DNA from: Terasakiella sp033100395
Lineage (GTDB): Bacteria; Pseudomonadota; Alphaproteobacteria; Rhodospirillales; Terasakiellaceae
DNA: 64,000 nt
Reading direction: 5' to 3'
Assembly: GCF_033100395.1 (NCBI RefSeq)
Contig: NZ_JAWLVJ010000001.1
Span: 204,695-268,694, forward strand
Program-made: the position numbers and the translations under genes
Notes under the pieces: generated by a model
Databases searched by the model: none
What the model was told of the DNA's origin: nothing
The model's input: the letters and a program-made list of their open reading frames with translations, nothing else
Shown: positions 8,874-17,468 of the stretch, in pieces
Numbering within the stretch: position 1 is the stretch's first letter
Layout: each line of letters starts with the position of its first letter

Positions 8874-9344
8874 TCACACCAAGCCTTTAAACTGGTTCAC
8901 AATTTCCTGATATAGCTCGCGCTTAAACGGGACGATCAGCTCCACCGTTTCAGCTAAATCCACCCATTTCCAGCGGGAAAATTCTGGGTGTTTGGTATTG
9001 ATGTCGATGTCTTTATCTTCGCCTTCAAAACGAAGGGCAAACCAGATTTGTTTCTGGCCGCGGTATTTGCCTTTCCAGACCTTGCCGATCAGATCATCCG
9101 GCAGGTCGTAATAGAGCCAGTCTTCGGTGCGTGCCAAAATCGATCCTTTATTCGTCCCGATTTCTTCCTCTAACTCACGTAATGCTGCATCCTGTGGGTC
9201 TTCGCCTTTGTCGATCCCCCCTTGCGGCATCTGCCAGGCACCGGGGGTGTCCAGACGTTCGGCCACAAAAACCTGACCATCTTTATTCAGTACGCAAATC
9301 CCGACACAGGGGCGGTACGGCAGGTCTTTCTTATTCTTTGCCAT
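8874..9344 (-). CDS. rppH: RNA pyrophosphohydrolase (Nudix)
   Basis: Removes pyrophosphate from the 5' triphosphate of transcripts, which triggers mRNA decay. The 156-residue protein has a complete Nudix box at about residues 42-64 (GGIDKGEDPQDAALREL then EEEIG), with the metal-binding glutamates intact. The start RPCVGICVLN and the WQMPQGG motif are typical of RppH/dinucleoside polyphosphate hydrolases of alphaproteobacteria. Its start codon immediately follows the stop of the deacetylase gene upstream, so the two are probably cotranscribed as the end of a gpmI-to-rppH run. Confidence 0.93.
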   Translation of the reverse strand: MAKNKKDLPYRPCVGICVLNKDGQVFVAERLDTPGAWQMPQGGIDKGEDPQDAALRELEEEIGTNKGSILARTEDWLYYDLPDDLIGKVWKGKYRGQKQIWFALRFEGEDKDIDINTKHPEFSRWKWVDLAETVELIVPFKRELYQEIVNQFKGLV

Positions 9345-10811
9345 TTACGATCTCTGTCTTCCGGCGAGGCTGGTGATCGGGGCGATCTTCACGTTCTGCA
9401 GCTTTTCAGTCCATTCCTTGATCACACGAATGCTGTTCGGTGTCGCAGTAACAAGGGCCGTTGTCGCCCCCTGATTACCGGCAATGGTCGCGATTGTGTC
9501 AAGCTGGGCGCGCAGGCGTTGACCGCTGACATTGGGGCTGATGGTGGTATCGGCAATGGCACGCGCCAACTGCATCTGGTCCGCCATTTCCAAAGTCAGG
9601 CTGCCTTCTGCGGTGCGCGGGTCCATAAAGAACAGTCCACGGGTTTTAATTTCCCCCAACACAGGGGCCATGGCTTTCTTGTTTTTGGTAAAGCGCGACC
9701 CATGCTGTCCGACAAACCCGACATAGCCCTGGGCCTGCATCATCAACAGGTTCAAAAGCTTCAGATTTTCCGTTGGGCTTTTGGATGTCATCATCGCCAT
9801 GGGGCCGGGATCATCCACCGGGAAGCTATCGGTTTCCATCGGCAGTTCCAGCAGAACTTCATGACCCATGGCGCGCGCTTTCAAAACCCAGTCTTTAACA
9901 CCGCGCCCATAAGCGCTGAAAGATAAAGTCACATCCGGTGGCAGATAATTGATCGCAGCTTCGGTCAAGGTGGCACTTTGGCCAAGGCCTGTCACCACCA
10001 ACCCAACAACAGGGGTCGATGGATCACCTGCAAAAGGTCGGGCATAGGTTTTCCAGGGTTCGCGTCCATCCTGGGACACCATGGGCAACAGGCCCACGTC
10101 GGTCACTTCAAACAGGCTTTTATCATCTGGCGTTGCCAATGGTTGGGGGGCCTTGGGCTGGCCCAGACCATTAAAAGCACGCGGCAGAACCGCCGGGATA
10201 TTGACCCCAACTTCCGCCACAGCAGCCGTAGAAAGCGGATTTGCCGGATTATCCGGGTTGTATCCGCCCATACCACCGCTTGTGGTCGCAGCCACAGTCG
10301 CCGCAGAAGCAGCTGTCAATTTACTGCCACCCGCTGTTAACTTGGCAGGCGCAGAACCCGCAGCGGTTAATTTACCACCACCTGTTGCCCCGCCCTGCAT
10401 CAATTTACCGCCTTGGGTCAGTTTACCTGTTTGGGGCGTAAGACCGGATGTGGCCTGTTGTTGCAAAGCCATCCCAACCGCGCCACCAACGCCGCCAATG
10501 GGTTTGCCTTTGCTGCCTTCAGCCATTTCTGCTGAGCCATCATCGCCCATGAAATACCAGTAAGCGCCACCGCCAATAGCGCCCAGACCAACCACAGCCC
10601 CGACAATGATCCCGATCAGCTTGCCTTTGCCAGCCAGCATTTCTTTCAGTTTCGAACCTTTGCCTTCACCATCGAAGTCATCGTCGAAATCGTCAAAATC
10701 GAAATCATCATCGTCGTCGTCATAATCAGTGGGCGCAGGTACGCCACTTTCACCGCTTACTTCGTCGTCGTCATCGAAATCGAGATCGAAATCATCATCG
10801 TCGTCGGCCAT
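9345..10811 (-). CDS. Divergent polysaccharide deacetylase family protein
   Basis: A 488-residue inner-membrane protein. The first ~60 residues are extremely acidic (runs of Asp), then comes one membrane helix (~65-88), a Gly/Ala/Thr-rich linker with repeated GGKLT-type units (~100-180), and a C-terminal divergent polysaccharide deacetylase (YibQ-like) domain from about residue 235 to the end. The ATG at 10811 is preferred over GTG six bases upstream because AAGG is well spaced from it. It sits between ctpA and rppH. The neighbourhood suggests a role in envelope or peptidoglycan maintenance. The catalytic activity of this family has not been settled. The acidic tail would lie in the cytoplasm. 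Confidence 0.85.
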   Translation of the reverse strand: MADDDDDFDLDFDDDDEVSGESGVPAPTDYDDDDDDFDFDDFDDDFDGEGKGSKLKEMLAGKGKLIGIIVGAVVGLGAIGGGAYWYFMGDDGSAEMAEGSKGKPIGGVGGAVGMALQQQATSGLTPQTGKLTQGGKLMQGGATGGGKLTAAGSAPAKLTAGGSKLTAASAATVAATTSGGMGGYNPDNPANPLSTAAVAEVGVNIPAVLPRAFNGLGQPKAPQPLATPDDKSLFEVTDVGLLPMVSQDGREPWKTYARPFAGDPSTPVVGLVVTGLGQSATLTEAAINYLPPDVTLSFSAYGRGVKDWVLKARAMGHEVLLELPMETDSFPVDDPGPMAMMTSKSPTENLKLLNLLMMQAQGYVGFVGQHGSRFTKNKKAMAPVLGEIKTRGLFFMDPRTAEGSLTLEMADQMQLARAIADTTISPNVSGQRLRAQLDTIATIAGNQGATTALVTATPNSIRVIKEWTEKLQNVKIAPITSLAGRQRS

Positions 10812-10827
10812 GGTCACTTACCTTCGA

Positions 10828-12147
10828 TTACTCTTCTGTATTGCGTGGCATTTCAGAATAAAGCGAGATCCCTTCAATCAGGTCAAGCGCACGGCTGAGC
10901 TGATAGTCCTGAACCTCTTTTTCTTTATCATCACCATTGCGTTCTTCATCGACTTTTTTCTGACGTTCCTCTGCGTTTTCGTCCGTGTTTTTCAACGATC
11001 CACGCAGGTCAGCTTCGCGGCTGCCAAGACCTGTGCCAAGCTTTTCGATTTTGGCGACTTCAACCTTGATGTCAGGTTCAATGCCGAGCGCCTGAATAGA
11101 ACGACCAGATGGCGTGTAATAACGCGCAGTGGTCAGACGCATCGCCCCATTGACACCCAATGGCATAATGGTTTGAACGGAACCTTTACCGAAAGACTGT
11201 GTCCCCAAAATCAAGGCACGGGCATGATCCTGCAAGGCACCTGCGACAATTTCAGAAGCAGAGGCTGACCCGCCATTGATCAGCACAACAATCGGCAAAC
11301 CATCCGCAATATCACCCGGACGCGCATTGAAACGCTGAATGTCTTCTGCCCGGCGCGACCGGGTAGAAACAATTTCTCCACGGCTTAAGAATGCATCCGA
11401 AACTGAAATCGCCTGATCCAGCAAACCGCCCGGGTTATTCCGCAGATCAAGCACGATCCCTTTCAAACGGTCGCCTTTTTCTTTGTTGAATTTCTCAACA
11501 GCGCGTTTCAGGCCACTTTCTGTTTGTTCAGTAAAGCTGGTGATGCGGATGTAGCCGATATCACCTTCCATTCGGTTACGCACAGATGGCACCTTGATGA
11601 CGGCACGCGTCAGGGTCACATCAAATGGCTTTTCCCCATTACGACGAAGGGTCATGGTGATGTCAGCGCCCACGGGCCCGCGCATTTTATCAACGGCCTG
11701 ATTCAGTGTCAGACCGGATACAGATTCACCGTCCAGATGGGTAATGATATCTCCTGCCTCTACACCGCCTTTAAAGGCAGGTGTGTCATCAATAGGAGAA
11801 ATGACTTTGATATAACCGGATGGATCCATCGAAACCTGAATACCCAGACCGCCAAACTGACCTTTGGTCTGAACCTGCATGTCCTTGAAGTGATCAGCGT
11901 TTAGAAAGCTTGAATGCGGATCAAGGGAGCTAAGCATACCCTGGATGGCCGCTTCGATAATTTCCTGATCAGTTTTTTCTTCCACATAGTCACTGCGAAC
12001 TTTTTCAAAAACTTCGCTGAACAGATTAAGAAGCTGATACGTCTTTGCCGGGTCTTCTTTTGGTTTATCTGCATCTTGTGCCAATGCCGGAGCAACCAGC
12101 AGAAATGCAGCCAGAAAAGCGATCACTTTAGAAAATCGAATGGTCAT
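10828..12147 (-). CDS. ctpA: Carboxyl-terminal processing protease (S41)
   Basis: A 439-residue periplasmic serine protease. It has a signal peptide (FSKVIAFLAAFLLVAPALA), a PDZ domain (~85-165), and an S41 core with the catalytic Ser in INGGSASASEIVAGAL and Lys in TQSFGKGSVQ. The C-terminal ~60 residues are charged and probably disordered. The start is set at 12147 because this ATG overlaps the envC-like stop (ATGA) and begins the signal peptide; a longer reading frame upstream would hide the signal. CtpA enzymes trim proteins such as peptidoglycan hydrolases. Its coupling to an EnvC-like activator fits that. Confidence 0.94.
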   Translation of the reverse strand: MTIRFSKVIAFLAAFLLVAPALAQDADKPKEDPAKTYQLLNLFSEVFEKVRSDYVEEKTDQEIIEAAIQGMLSSLDPHSSFLNADHFKDMQVQTKGQFGGLGIQVSMDPSGYIKVISPIDDTPAFKGGVEAGDIITHLDGESVSGLTLNQAVDKMRGPVGADITMTLRRNGEKPFDVTLTRAVIKVPSVRNRMEGDIGYIRITSFTEQTESGLKRAVEKFNKEKGDRLKGIVLDLRNNPGGLLDQAISVSDAFLSRGEIVSTRSRRAEDIQRFNARPGDIADGLPIVVLINGGSASASEIVAGALQDHARALILGTQSFGKGSVQTIMPLGVNGAMRLTTARYYTPSGRSIQALGIEPDIKVEVAKIEKLGTGLGSREADLRGSLKNTDENAEERQKKVDEERNGDDKEKEVQDYQLSRALDLIEGISLYSEMPRNTEE

Positions 12148-13412
12148 CCTCGCGCCTTTGCGTTTTGTCGCCTCATCCAAGGCAACGGATTGATTGGTGC
12201 GCCGTTTTTGCGCAGCTCGAAATAGAGATTAGCATTACTTGATCCGTTTGACGACATAACTCCGACAGGCTCGCCACTTAAAAGCCATTGTCCAACAGAC
12301 ACATCAATATGTTCCATCCCTGTCAGCAGTGTATGATATCCGTCGCCATGATCAATGATTAAGAGTTGTTTATACCCACGAAATGGCCCCGCAAAGGCAA
12401 TTTGTCCATCATAAGTGGCAACAATCTGTGCCCCTTTTCGCGTTTTGATGCTGATACCTTTGTGTTTTCCACCCAGTTTTTCCCGCGCGCCAAACTTCAT
12501 CACCACCCGCCCTGTGGCCGGACGAGACAGTTTACCCTTTGCTTTTGCAATAGGTTTTCCCCTTGGCGGTTTGCCCAGAACGATCTCGGCCTCTTCAGTT
12601 TCCCGGGCCGTTTGCGGTTTGCTTTCAGGTGTGGCTTTAATACGTGGTTGGGCCTTTTTCTTTTTCGCCTGGGCTTTGCGATCACGTTCCAGCTGGTTCA
12701 GCAGCCCTTTCAGGGATTTCGCTTTTTTACTGAGCGCAGCCACTCGTTTTTGTGCGGCCTTGCTGTCTTTGACATAGCGCGCACTCAAGGCTTTTTTCTC
12801 TTTGATCAGCACGTTCAGACGGCGGCGTTCATCATCTAGATTGATATTGGCCCGGCTCAGACTTTTCTTTTGATTTTCCAACAAAGTGCGCTTTTTGGCG
12901 TAGGCTTCCACCTCTTTTCGCAAGACAGTGGCATCTTCCTGAATTTGCGGTACGATGGAACGCAGTAAAATCGCGCTTCTGACCATATCACCGGGATCTT
13001 GCGGCGATGCAATCAGGGCTTCGGGTGGATTAAGGGCGAGGCGTTGCAGCGCCATCAGGGTATCGATGGACAGCGCATAGCGTTTTTCAAGCTCCAGACG
13101 GGCCTGCTTTTCTTCAATCGCAAGATCACGAATAGCAATTTCCAGGTGGGTGACGTTAGCTTCGCGTTGTTGCACCGATTGCGACAGGGCAATCAATTCA
13201 GCACGCAAGGCGCGGGCTTCGTCCTGCAGGACTTTGGATTTATTTTCAAGTTCAGAACTTCTTTTTTTCTGATCCTGAATGTCGCGTTGCAGTTCTTTCA
13301 ATTCATCCTGTTTGGTTGCCCCCAAGGCAGCCTCAGGTGCCCCGAAAAACAGGGGCACCATCAAGGCGGAAAGCAACCATCTGGATTTATTGTGCCGCAC
13401 GTAGCCCCGCAT
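12144..13412 (-). CDS. EnvC-like murein hydrolase activator (degenerate M23)
   Basis: A 422-residue exported protein: signal peptide ending near ALG (about residue 31), long coiled coils (~35-110 and ~160-245), a Lys/Arg/Pro-rich linker (~245-300), and a LytM/M23 domain (~300-415). The LytM metal site is degenerate: the usual HLHFE appears as ANLYFELR and the first HxxxD-type motif reads KHKGISI. Such inactive LytM proteins (EnvC, NlpD) activate cell-division amidases, which I infer here. The gene overlaps gpmI by 26 bases upstream and ctpA by four downstream, indicating tight translational coupling. Confidence 0.88.
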   Translation of the reverse strand: MRGYVRHNKSRWLLSALMVPLFFGAPEAALGATKQDELKELQRDIQDQKKRSSELENKSKVLQDEARALRAELIALSQSVQQREANVTHLEIAIRDLAIEEKQARLELEKRYALSIDTLMALQRLALNPPEALIASPQDPGDMVRSAILLRSIVPQIQEDATVLRKEVEAYAKKRTLLENQKKSLSRANINLDDERRRLNVLIKEKKALSARYVKDSKAAQKRVAALSKKAKSLKGLLNQLERDRKAQAKKKKAQPRIKATPESKPQTARETEEAEIVLGKPPRGKPIAKAKGKLSRPATGRVVMKFGAREKLGGKHKGISIKTRKGAQIVATYDGQIAFAGPFRGYKQLLIIDHGDGYHTLLTGMEHIDVSVGQWLLSGEPVGVMSSNGSSNANLYFELRKNGAPINPLPWMRRQNAKARG

Positions 13413-14949
13413 CTTTAATGAGCGATTGTCCGGTCATATCTTCCGGTTGATCCAGCCCCATCAGTTGCAACAGGGTCGGGGCCACATCGGCCAAAGATCC
13501 GCTGTCCAGTTGGCTCACGCCTTCAGGTGCATTGATCAGAATGACCGGAACCGGGTTCAAGGTGTGCGCCGTATGTGGCTGACCGGATTTGGCATCGGTC
13601 ATCTGTTCTGCATTGCCATGATCCGCTGTCACAAACATGGTGCCGCCAGATGCCGTGATGGCTTTTTCCAGACGTGCCAGGCAATGATCAACGGTTTCAG
13701 CTGCCTTGATCGCCGCATCCAGCATACCTGTGTGACCAACCATATCGCCATTGGCGTAGTTCACGACGATCAAATCATAGCTGTCGCCTTCGATCGCTTC
13801 GACCAATTTGTCGGTCAGCTCAGGCGCTGACATTTCCGGCTGCAGATCATAGGTCGCAACTTTGGGCGACGGGACCAAAATGCGATCTTCACCGGGGAAG
13901 ACCTGTTCTTCGCCACCGTTCAGGAAAAACGTCACATGGGCGTATTTTTCCGTTTCGGCGATACGCAGCTGTTTCAGACCCGCATCAGACACCACCTGAC
14001 CCAAAATATTTTGCAGTTTTTCAGCCGGAAACAGGGCAGTCATGAAAGTATTGTGATGGCTGGAATATTCCACCATACCTGTCTGGCAGGAGAATTTAAC
14101 GATCTTGGAACGATCAAACCCGTCAAACGCCGGATCACAAAGCGCTGCCAGAATTTCACGCGCACGGTCCGCACGGAAGTTCGCCATCAAAACCGCATCG
14201 CCGTCTTTCATCCCGTCATAACCCGCAACAGCTGTTGGCAGGACGAATTCGTCAGTTTCCTCTTTGGCGTAAGATTGGGAAATCGCATCAATGGCTGTAT
14301 CTGCGACTTCACCAACACCAGCAGTCAGAACGTCATAGGCTTTGCCCACACGGTCCCAGCGTTCATCCCGGTCCATCGCATAAAAACGTCCCGATACGGT
14401 GGAGACTTTGACGTTTGCGCAATCGGCAACATCGGCTTCAAAGCGTTCCATAAATCCTTTGGCACTGCTGGGTGGCGTATCACGGCCATCCAGGAAGGCA
14501 TGGATATGAACGGCAATGCCTGCGGCATCAATGGTTTTTGCAAGTGCAACCATATGGTCTTGGGAGGAATGCACACCACCGGGGGAAAGCAGCCCCATCA
14601 TGTGACAGGCCCCGCCTGTGTCCTTTAGACCTGCGATCAGGTCTTTCATGGCTTGGGTATCACCCAATGTGTTTTCCGCAACCGCCTTGTCGATACGTGG
14701 CAGGTTCTGCATCACCACACGACCTGCCCCCAGGTTCATATGACCAACTTCAGAATTGCCCATTTGACCAGCAGGCAGACCAACCTGTTCAGCGGATGCA
14801 TCCAGCTGCGTTGTCGGGCAGTCTTTGGAAAGGCGATCCCATGTCGGGGTGTTCGCCAATGCAATGGCATTGTCTGTTTCTTCAAGGCGTTGTCCCCAGC
14901 CATCCAGAATACATAGGACTGTGGGGCGAATGGAAAGTGTTTGTGTCAT
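13387..14949 (-). CDS. gpmI: 2,3-bisphosphoglycerate-independent phosphoglycerate mutase
   Basis: Interconverts 3- and 2-phosphoglycerate in glycolysis and gluconeogenesis with two metal ions. The 520-residue length fits. The metal Asp is in CILDGWG, the phospho-Ser in GNSEVGHMNLGAG, and later metal ligands in TADHGNAEQM and GHTGMLDA. ATG at 14949 is used; an in-frame TTG six bases upstream is the alternative. It leads the chain gpmI-envC-ctpA-deacetylase-rppH, whose members overlap or nearly touch. Confidence 0.96.
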   Translation of the reverse strand: MTQTLSIRPTVLCILDGWGQRLEETDNAIALANTPTWDRLSKDCPTTQLDASAEQVGLPAGQMGNSEVGHMNLGAGRVVMQNLPRIDKAVAENTLGDTQAMKDLIAGLKDTGGACHMMGLLSPGGVHSSQDHMVALAKTIDAAGIAVHIHAFLDGRDTPPSSAKGFMERFEADVADCANVKVSTVSGRFYAMDRDERWDRVGKAYDVLTAGVGEVADTAIDAISQSYAKEETDEFVLPTAVAGYDGMKDGDAVLMANFRADRAREILAALCDPAFDGFDRSKIVKFSCQTGMVEYSSHHNTFMTALFPAEKLQNILGQVVSDAGLKQLRIAETEKYAHVTFFLNGGEEQVFPGEDRILVPSPKVATYDLQPEMSAPELTDKLVEAIEGDSYDLIVVNYANGDMVGHTGMLDAAIKAAETVDHCLARLEKAITASGGTMFVTADHGNAEQMTDAKSGQPHTAHTLNPVPVILINAPEGVSQLDSGSLADVAPTLLQLMGLDQPEDMTGQSLIKDAGLRAAQ

Positions 14950-15004
14950 GGTCAATCTTCAAAAGTAGATGGGGGGAGTTTTTTTATCGAGAGCCTTACA
15001 TATA

Positions 15005-15062
15005 TGTGGGTCGTTCCACCTAAAAAACCAAGACACTGGCTTTTAAACAGAGACGACCCACA
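15005..15062. promoter_or_regulatory. 10-bp inverted repeat upstream of gpmI
   Basis: TGTGGGTCGT at 15005-15014 is repeated perfectly as ACGACCCACA at 15053-15062, with 38 bases between. It lies between the acidic MCP-like gene and gpmI. It could be a hairpin in a readthrough transcript or a protein-binding site. No T-run follows it on the minus strand, so a classic terminator is unlikely. Confidence 0.4.
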
Positions 15063-15088
15063 AGGTATTCTAATATTGAGGTTGAAGC

Positions 15089-15865
15089 TTACTGACGGGC
15101 AGCCGCATCAATCTCTTTTAAACTTTTTTCAGCGCGGAAAGCTTTTTCGATGGAATCCTGCGCCCGTGTCACCATGTTCTTCAAAGTGTCCACGAAACCA
15201 CGCATGTCATTTGCCACGTTGGTGAATGTATCTTCATACTGACCCGCTGTCGCTGCCTCAATCGCCATGTTTGTCGCGATGGAGTTGGACTGGGATACAA
15301 CCTCGGCAATGCGTTTTGCCTGTTCGTTCAGATATTTAACGCCGCCATTGTCCTGGTCAAACTGTGCCAGTGCTGCAGCGATGCCATCATCCGCTGCTTC
15401 TTCGTAATATTCTTCAGCATATTCGCCTTCGGCATATTCACCTTCACCTTCGGCTGGATAGTCTGCGTAATCTGCTTCAGTATATTCGCCCTCAGCATAT
15501 TCTGCTTCTGCGTATTCTTCAGCCGGGGCTTCTTCATATTCAACCGCTTCGACAGCTTCAGCGCCTTCTTCCACTTCAGGCTCCTGAAAAGCTTCAACTT
15601 TACGCATTTCCAGATTGATCTGTTCCAGGCGGTTTACCAGTTCACGGGTATATTGTGTCAGCGCCCGGATGGAAACACCGTAAGTGCCGGCACGACCGGC
15701 TGCCAATTCTGCATTCAGTGACAGGATACGCATATCTTCGGCAACATCGCCAAGTCCCTGAAAAGCTTCGAATGTATTGCGGCATTGGTCAAACAATTCG
15801 TGTTGGAACTGACCGACCTGTGAATGGGATGCGTCTAGCGCATATGAGCTTACTGAGTCTTGCAT
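15089..15865 (-). CDS. MCP-hairpin-like soluble protein with acidic Tyr/Glu/Ala insert
   Basis: A 258-residue protein with no membrane helix. Two parts resemble the tip of the chemoreceptor signalling hairpin: LSLNAELAAGRAGTYGVSI (~residues 48-66) and NMAIEAATAGQYEDTFTNVA (~190-215). Between them lies a ~55-residue acidic, repetitive stretch built of units like EYAEGEYTEADYA (~105-160). The family was not recognised by name. It could be a cytoplasmic chemotaxis-like coiled-coil protein that packs with receptors, or a structural protein. It is monocistronic, with about 140 bases to gpmI and 150 to rlmH. Confidence 0.75.
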   Translation of the reverse strand: MQDSVSSYALDASHSQVGQFQHELFDQCRNTFEAFQGLGDVAEDMRILSLNAELAAGRAGTYGVSIRALTQYTRELVNRLEQINLEMRKVEAFQEPEVEEGAEAVEAVEYEEAPAEEYAEAEYAEGEYTEADYADYPAEGEGEYAEGEYAEEYYEEAADDGIAAALAQFDQDNGGVKYLNEQAKRIAEVVSQSNSIATNMAIEAATAGQYEDTFTNVANDMRGFVDTLKNMVTRAQDSIEKAFRAEKSLKEIDAAARQ

Positions 15866-16016
15866 TTTTATCGCTTCGCCCCTTGCTGGTGAAATCTGTT
15901 TCTCATTTGTTATATGGGATTATGACCTGTTTCGTCAAAACCGCAAATGTCTTTCTTGTGAAATAACCCAGATTTTACAGAAAATCTTCAATTAAGCGTA
16001 TGCGTTAGCAAGAATA

Positions 16017-16475
16017 CTAGTCCCGATGATAGGGATGACCGGACAGAATCGCTTGGGCCCGGAACAGTTGTTCAGCCAGCATAGGGCGCACCAGCATATG
16101 GGGCCAGGTCATAGCACCAAAGCTTAACAGCATATCAGCACGGGCGCGCACACTTTCGTCCAGACCATCTGCGCCGCCAATAATAAAGGCAATATCACTG
16201 CGGCCCTGGTCCATCCAATTTTGGATTTTTCTGGCAAAATCCCGGCTGCCCATGGTCTTGCCGCGTTCATCCATGGCTACGATAATCGCCCCCTTGGGCA
16301 CAGCATCCAGTAGAAGTTCAGCCTCTGCCTGTTTTAATTCCAGCCCACTTAACTTTTTGCGGATATCCAGTTCTTTAAGAATCGGGGCCGGGCGCATCCG
16401 ATCGCAATAGGTATCAAAAAGGGCCTTCTCAGGCCCCTTCTTCCATTTACCGATTGCAAGAATGTGACTTTTCAT
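16017..16475 (-). CDS. rlmH: 23S rRNA (pseudouridine1915-N3)-methyltransferase
   Basis: A 152-residue SPOUT methyltransferase (E. coli RlmH 155). It methylates pseudouridine 1915 in helix 69 of 23S rRNA on assembled ribosomes, using S-adenosylmethionine. The knot-forming motif is IIGGADGLDESVRARADMLL, followed by LSFGAMTWPHMLVRPMLAEQ near the C-terminus. Its start overlaps the rsfS stop by one base, and the rsfS-rlmH pair is a common arrangement. Confidence 0.96.
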   Translation of the reverse strand: MKSHILAIGKWKKGPEKALFDTYCDRMRPAPILKELDIRKKLSGLELKQAEAELLLDAVPKGAIIVAMDERGKTMGSRDFARKIQNWMDQGRSDIAFIIGGADGLDESVRARADMLLSFGAMTWPHMLVRPMLAEQLFRAQAILSGHPYHRD

Positions 16476-16876
16476 CAGCTGATATGTTCAGAATCCGCAG
16501 ATGCTGAAGCCGGGCCATCCCACATCTTTTCCAGATTGTAGAATTCGCGTACTTCCGGGCGGAACAGGTGGATGATCACATCAAAGGCATCTACAACAAC
16601 CCAGTCCCCCTGATCCTTGCCTTCTGCCATCAGGCCTTTCAGGCCCGCAGCTTTCAGTTTTTCCATCAGGTGATCGGCCATCGCCACAACCTGACGCTGG
16701 GATGTACCGGATACGATCACCAGATGGTCTGCCAGACTTGATTTTCCTGCCAAATCGATGGTGACAATGTCTTTACCTTTGTCATCATCCAGAGAGGTCA
16801 CAGCCAGTTCCAAAATTTCTTTGGCGCTTAGTTGGCTTTTTTTCGAACGTACGATGGTCTCATTCCTTATGTTCAA
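16475..16876 (-). CDS. rsfS: Ribosome silencing factor
   Basis: A 133-residue RsfS/Iojap protein. It binds uL14 on the 50S subunit and blocks subunit joining, lowering translation when nutrients are scarce. Family features are the N-terminal helix followed by LADHLVIVSGTSQRQVVAMA and the DWVVVDAFDVIIHLF segment. It overlaps nadD by 17 bases and rlmH by one, so nadD-rsfS-rlmH form one tightly coupled operon. Confidence 0.95.
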   Translation of the reverse strand: MNIRNETIVRSKKSQLSAKEILELAVTSLDDDKGKDIVTIDLAGKSSLADHLVIVSGTSQRQVVAMADHLMEKLKAAGLKGLMAEGKDQGDWVVVDAFDVIIHLFRPEVREFYNLEKMWDGPASASADSEHIS

Positions 16877-17465
16877 GTCTGTTTCTAATCTCGGTTGCCG
16901 ATATGCTGTTCCCGCGGATGGGCATAAAAATCCAGGCCGGGGCAGTCTTTCGTTTCAGGACATGCGATTGGGAGGCAGGCAATCGTGCCTTTCCAAACCG
17001 TTTGGCCGTTTTCGACGACAACGCCTTGAAAGCATAAGTTGGACGATGGTAAATGGCAATCCTGCACATGTTGAAAATGACCTGCCAGTCTTTCCAACGA
17101 TGAAATGTCGCCAGATTATCCGCCCCCATGATCCAGACAAACCGGATATTGGGATAGCGCATATGTAATGCTTTCAGCGTGTCGGCGGTATAACGGGTCC
17201 CAAGGCGGGTTTCAAGTGTTGTTATCTTGATTTTCGGGTTTTTCACCACTTTTTTGGCACTTTCCACCCGTTTTGCCAAAGGCGCCATGCCTTTTCTCGG
17301 TTTCAGTGGGTTTTGCGGGGACACCAGCCACCACACCCCGTCCAGCCCCATATCTTTCAAGGCCCGTTCAGAAATATAAACATGGCCTTCATGGGCGGGA
17401 TTAAACGAGCCACCCAAAAGACCAATGGTCAGGTGCGCGTTGGGTCCAAAGGAAGGAAGACTCAT
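16860..17465 (-). CDS. nadD: Nicotinate-nucleotide adenylyltransferase
   Basis: Makes nicotinate adenine dinucleotide from nicotinate mononucleotide and ATP in NAD synthesis. The 201-residue protein has the nucleotidyltransferase motif LLGGSFNPAHEGH near the N-terminus, WIMGADNLATFHRWKDW in the middle, and ISATEIRNRL at the C-terminus. It overlaps rsfS at the 3' end. Its ATG lies three bases from the stop of the sulfotransferase gene, so all four genes may share a transcript. Confidence 0.95.
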   Translation of the reverse strand: MSLPSFGPNAHLTIGLLGGSFNPAHEGHVYISERALKDMGLDGVWWLVSPQNPLKPRKGMAPLAKRVESAKKVVKNPKIKITTLETRLGTRYTADTLKALHMRYPNIRFVWIMGADNLATFHRWKDWQVIFNMCRIAIYHRPTYAFKALSSKTAKRFGKARLPASQSHVLKRKTAPAWIFMPIRGNSISATEIRNRLEHKE

Positions 17466-17468
17466 GTG

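Noticed and set aside
9222..9926. Plus-strand frame of ~234 codons over rppH and the deacetylase
   Set aside because: It is antisense to two recognised genes and shows no motif or ribosome site.
15089..15865. Acidic protein as a full methyl-accepting chemotaxis protein
   Set aside because: It lacks membrane helices, HAMP and a full-length hairpin; only two short segments resemble the tip.
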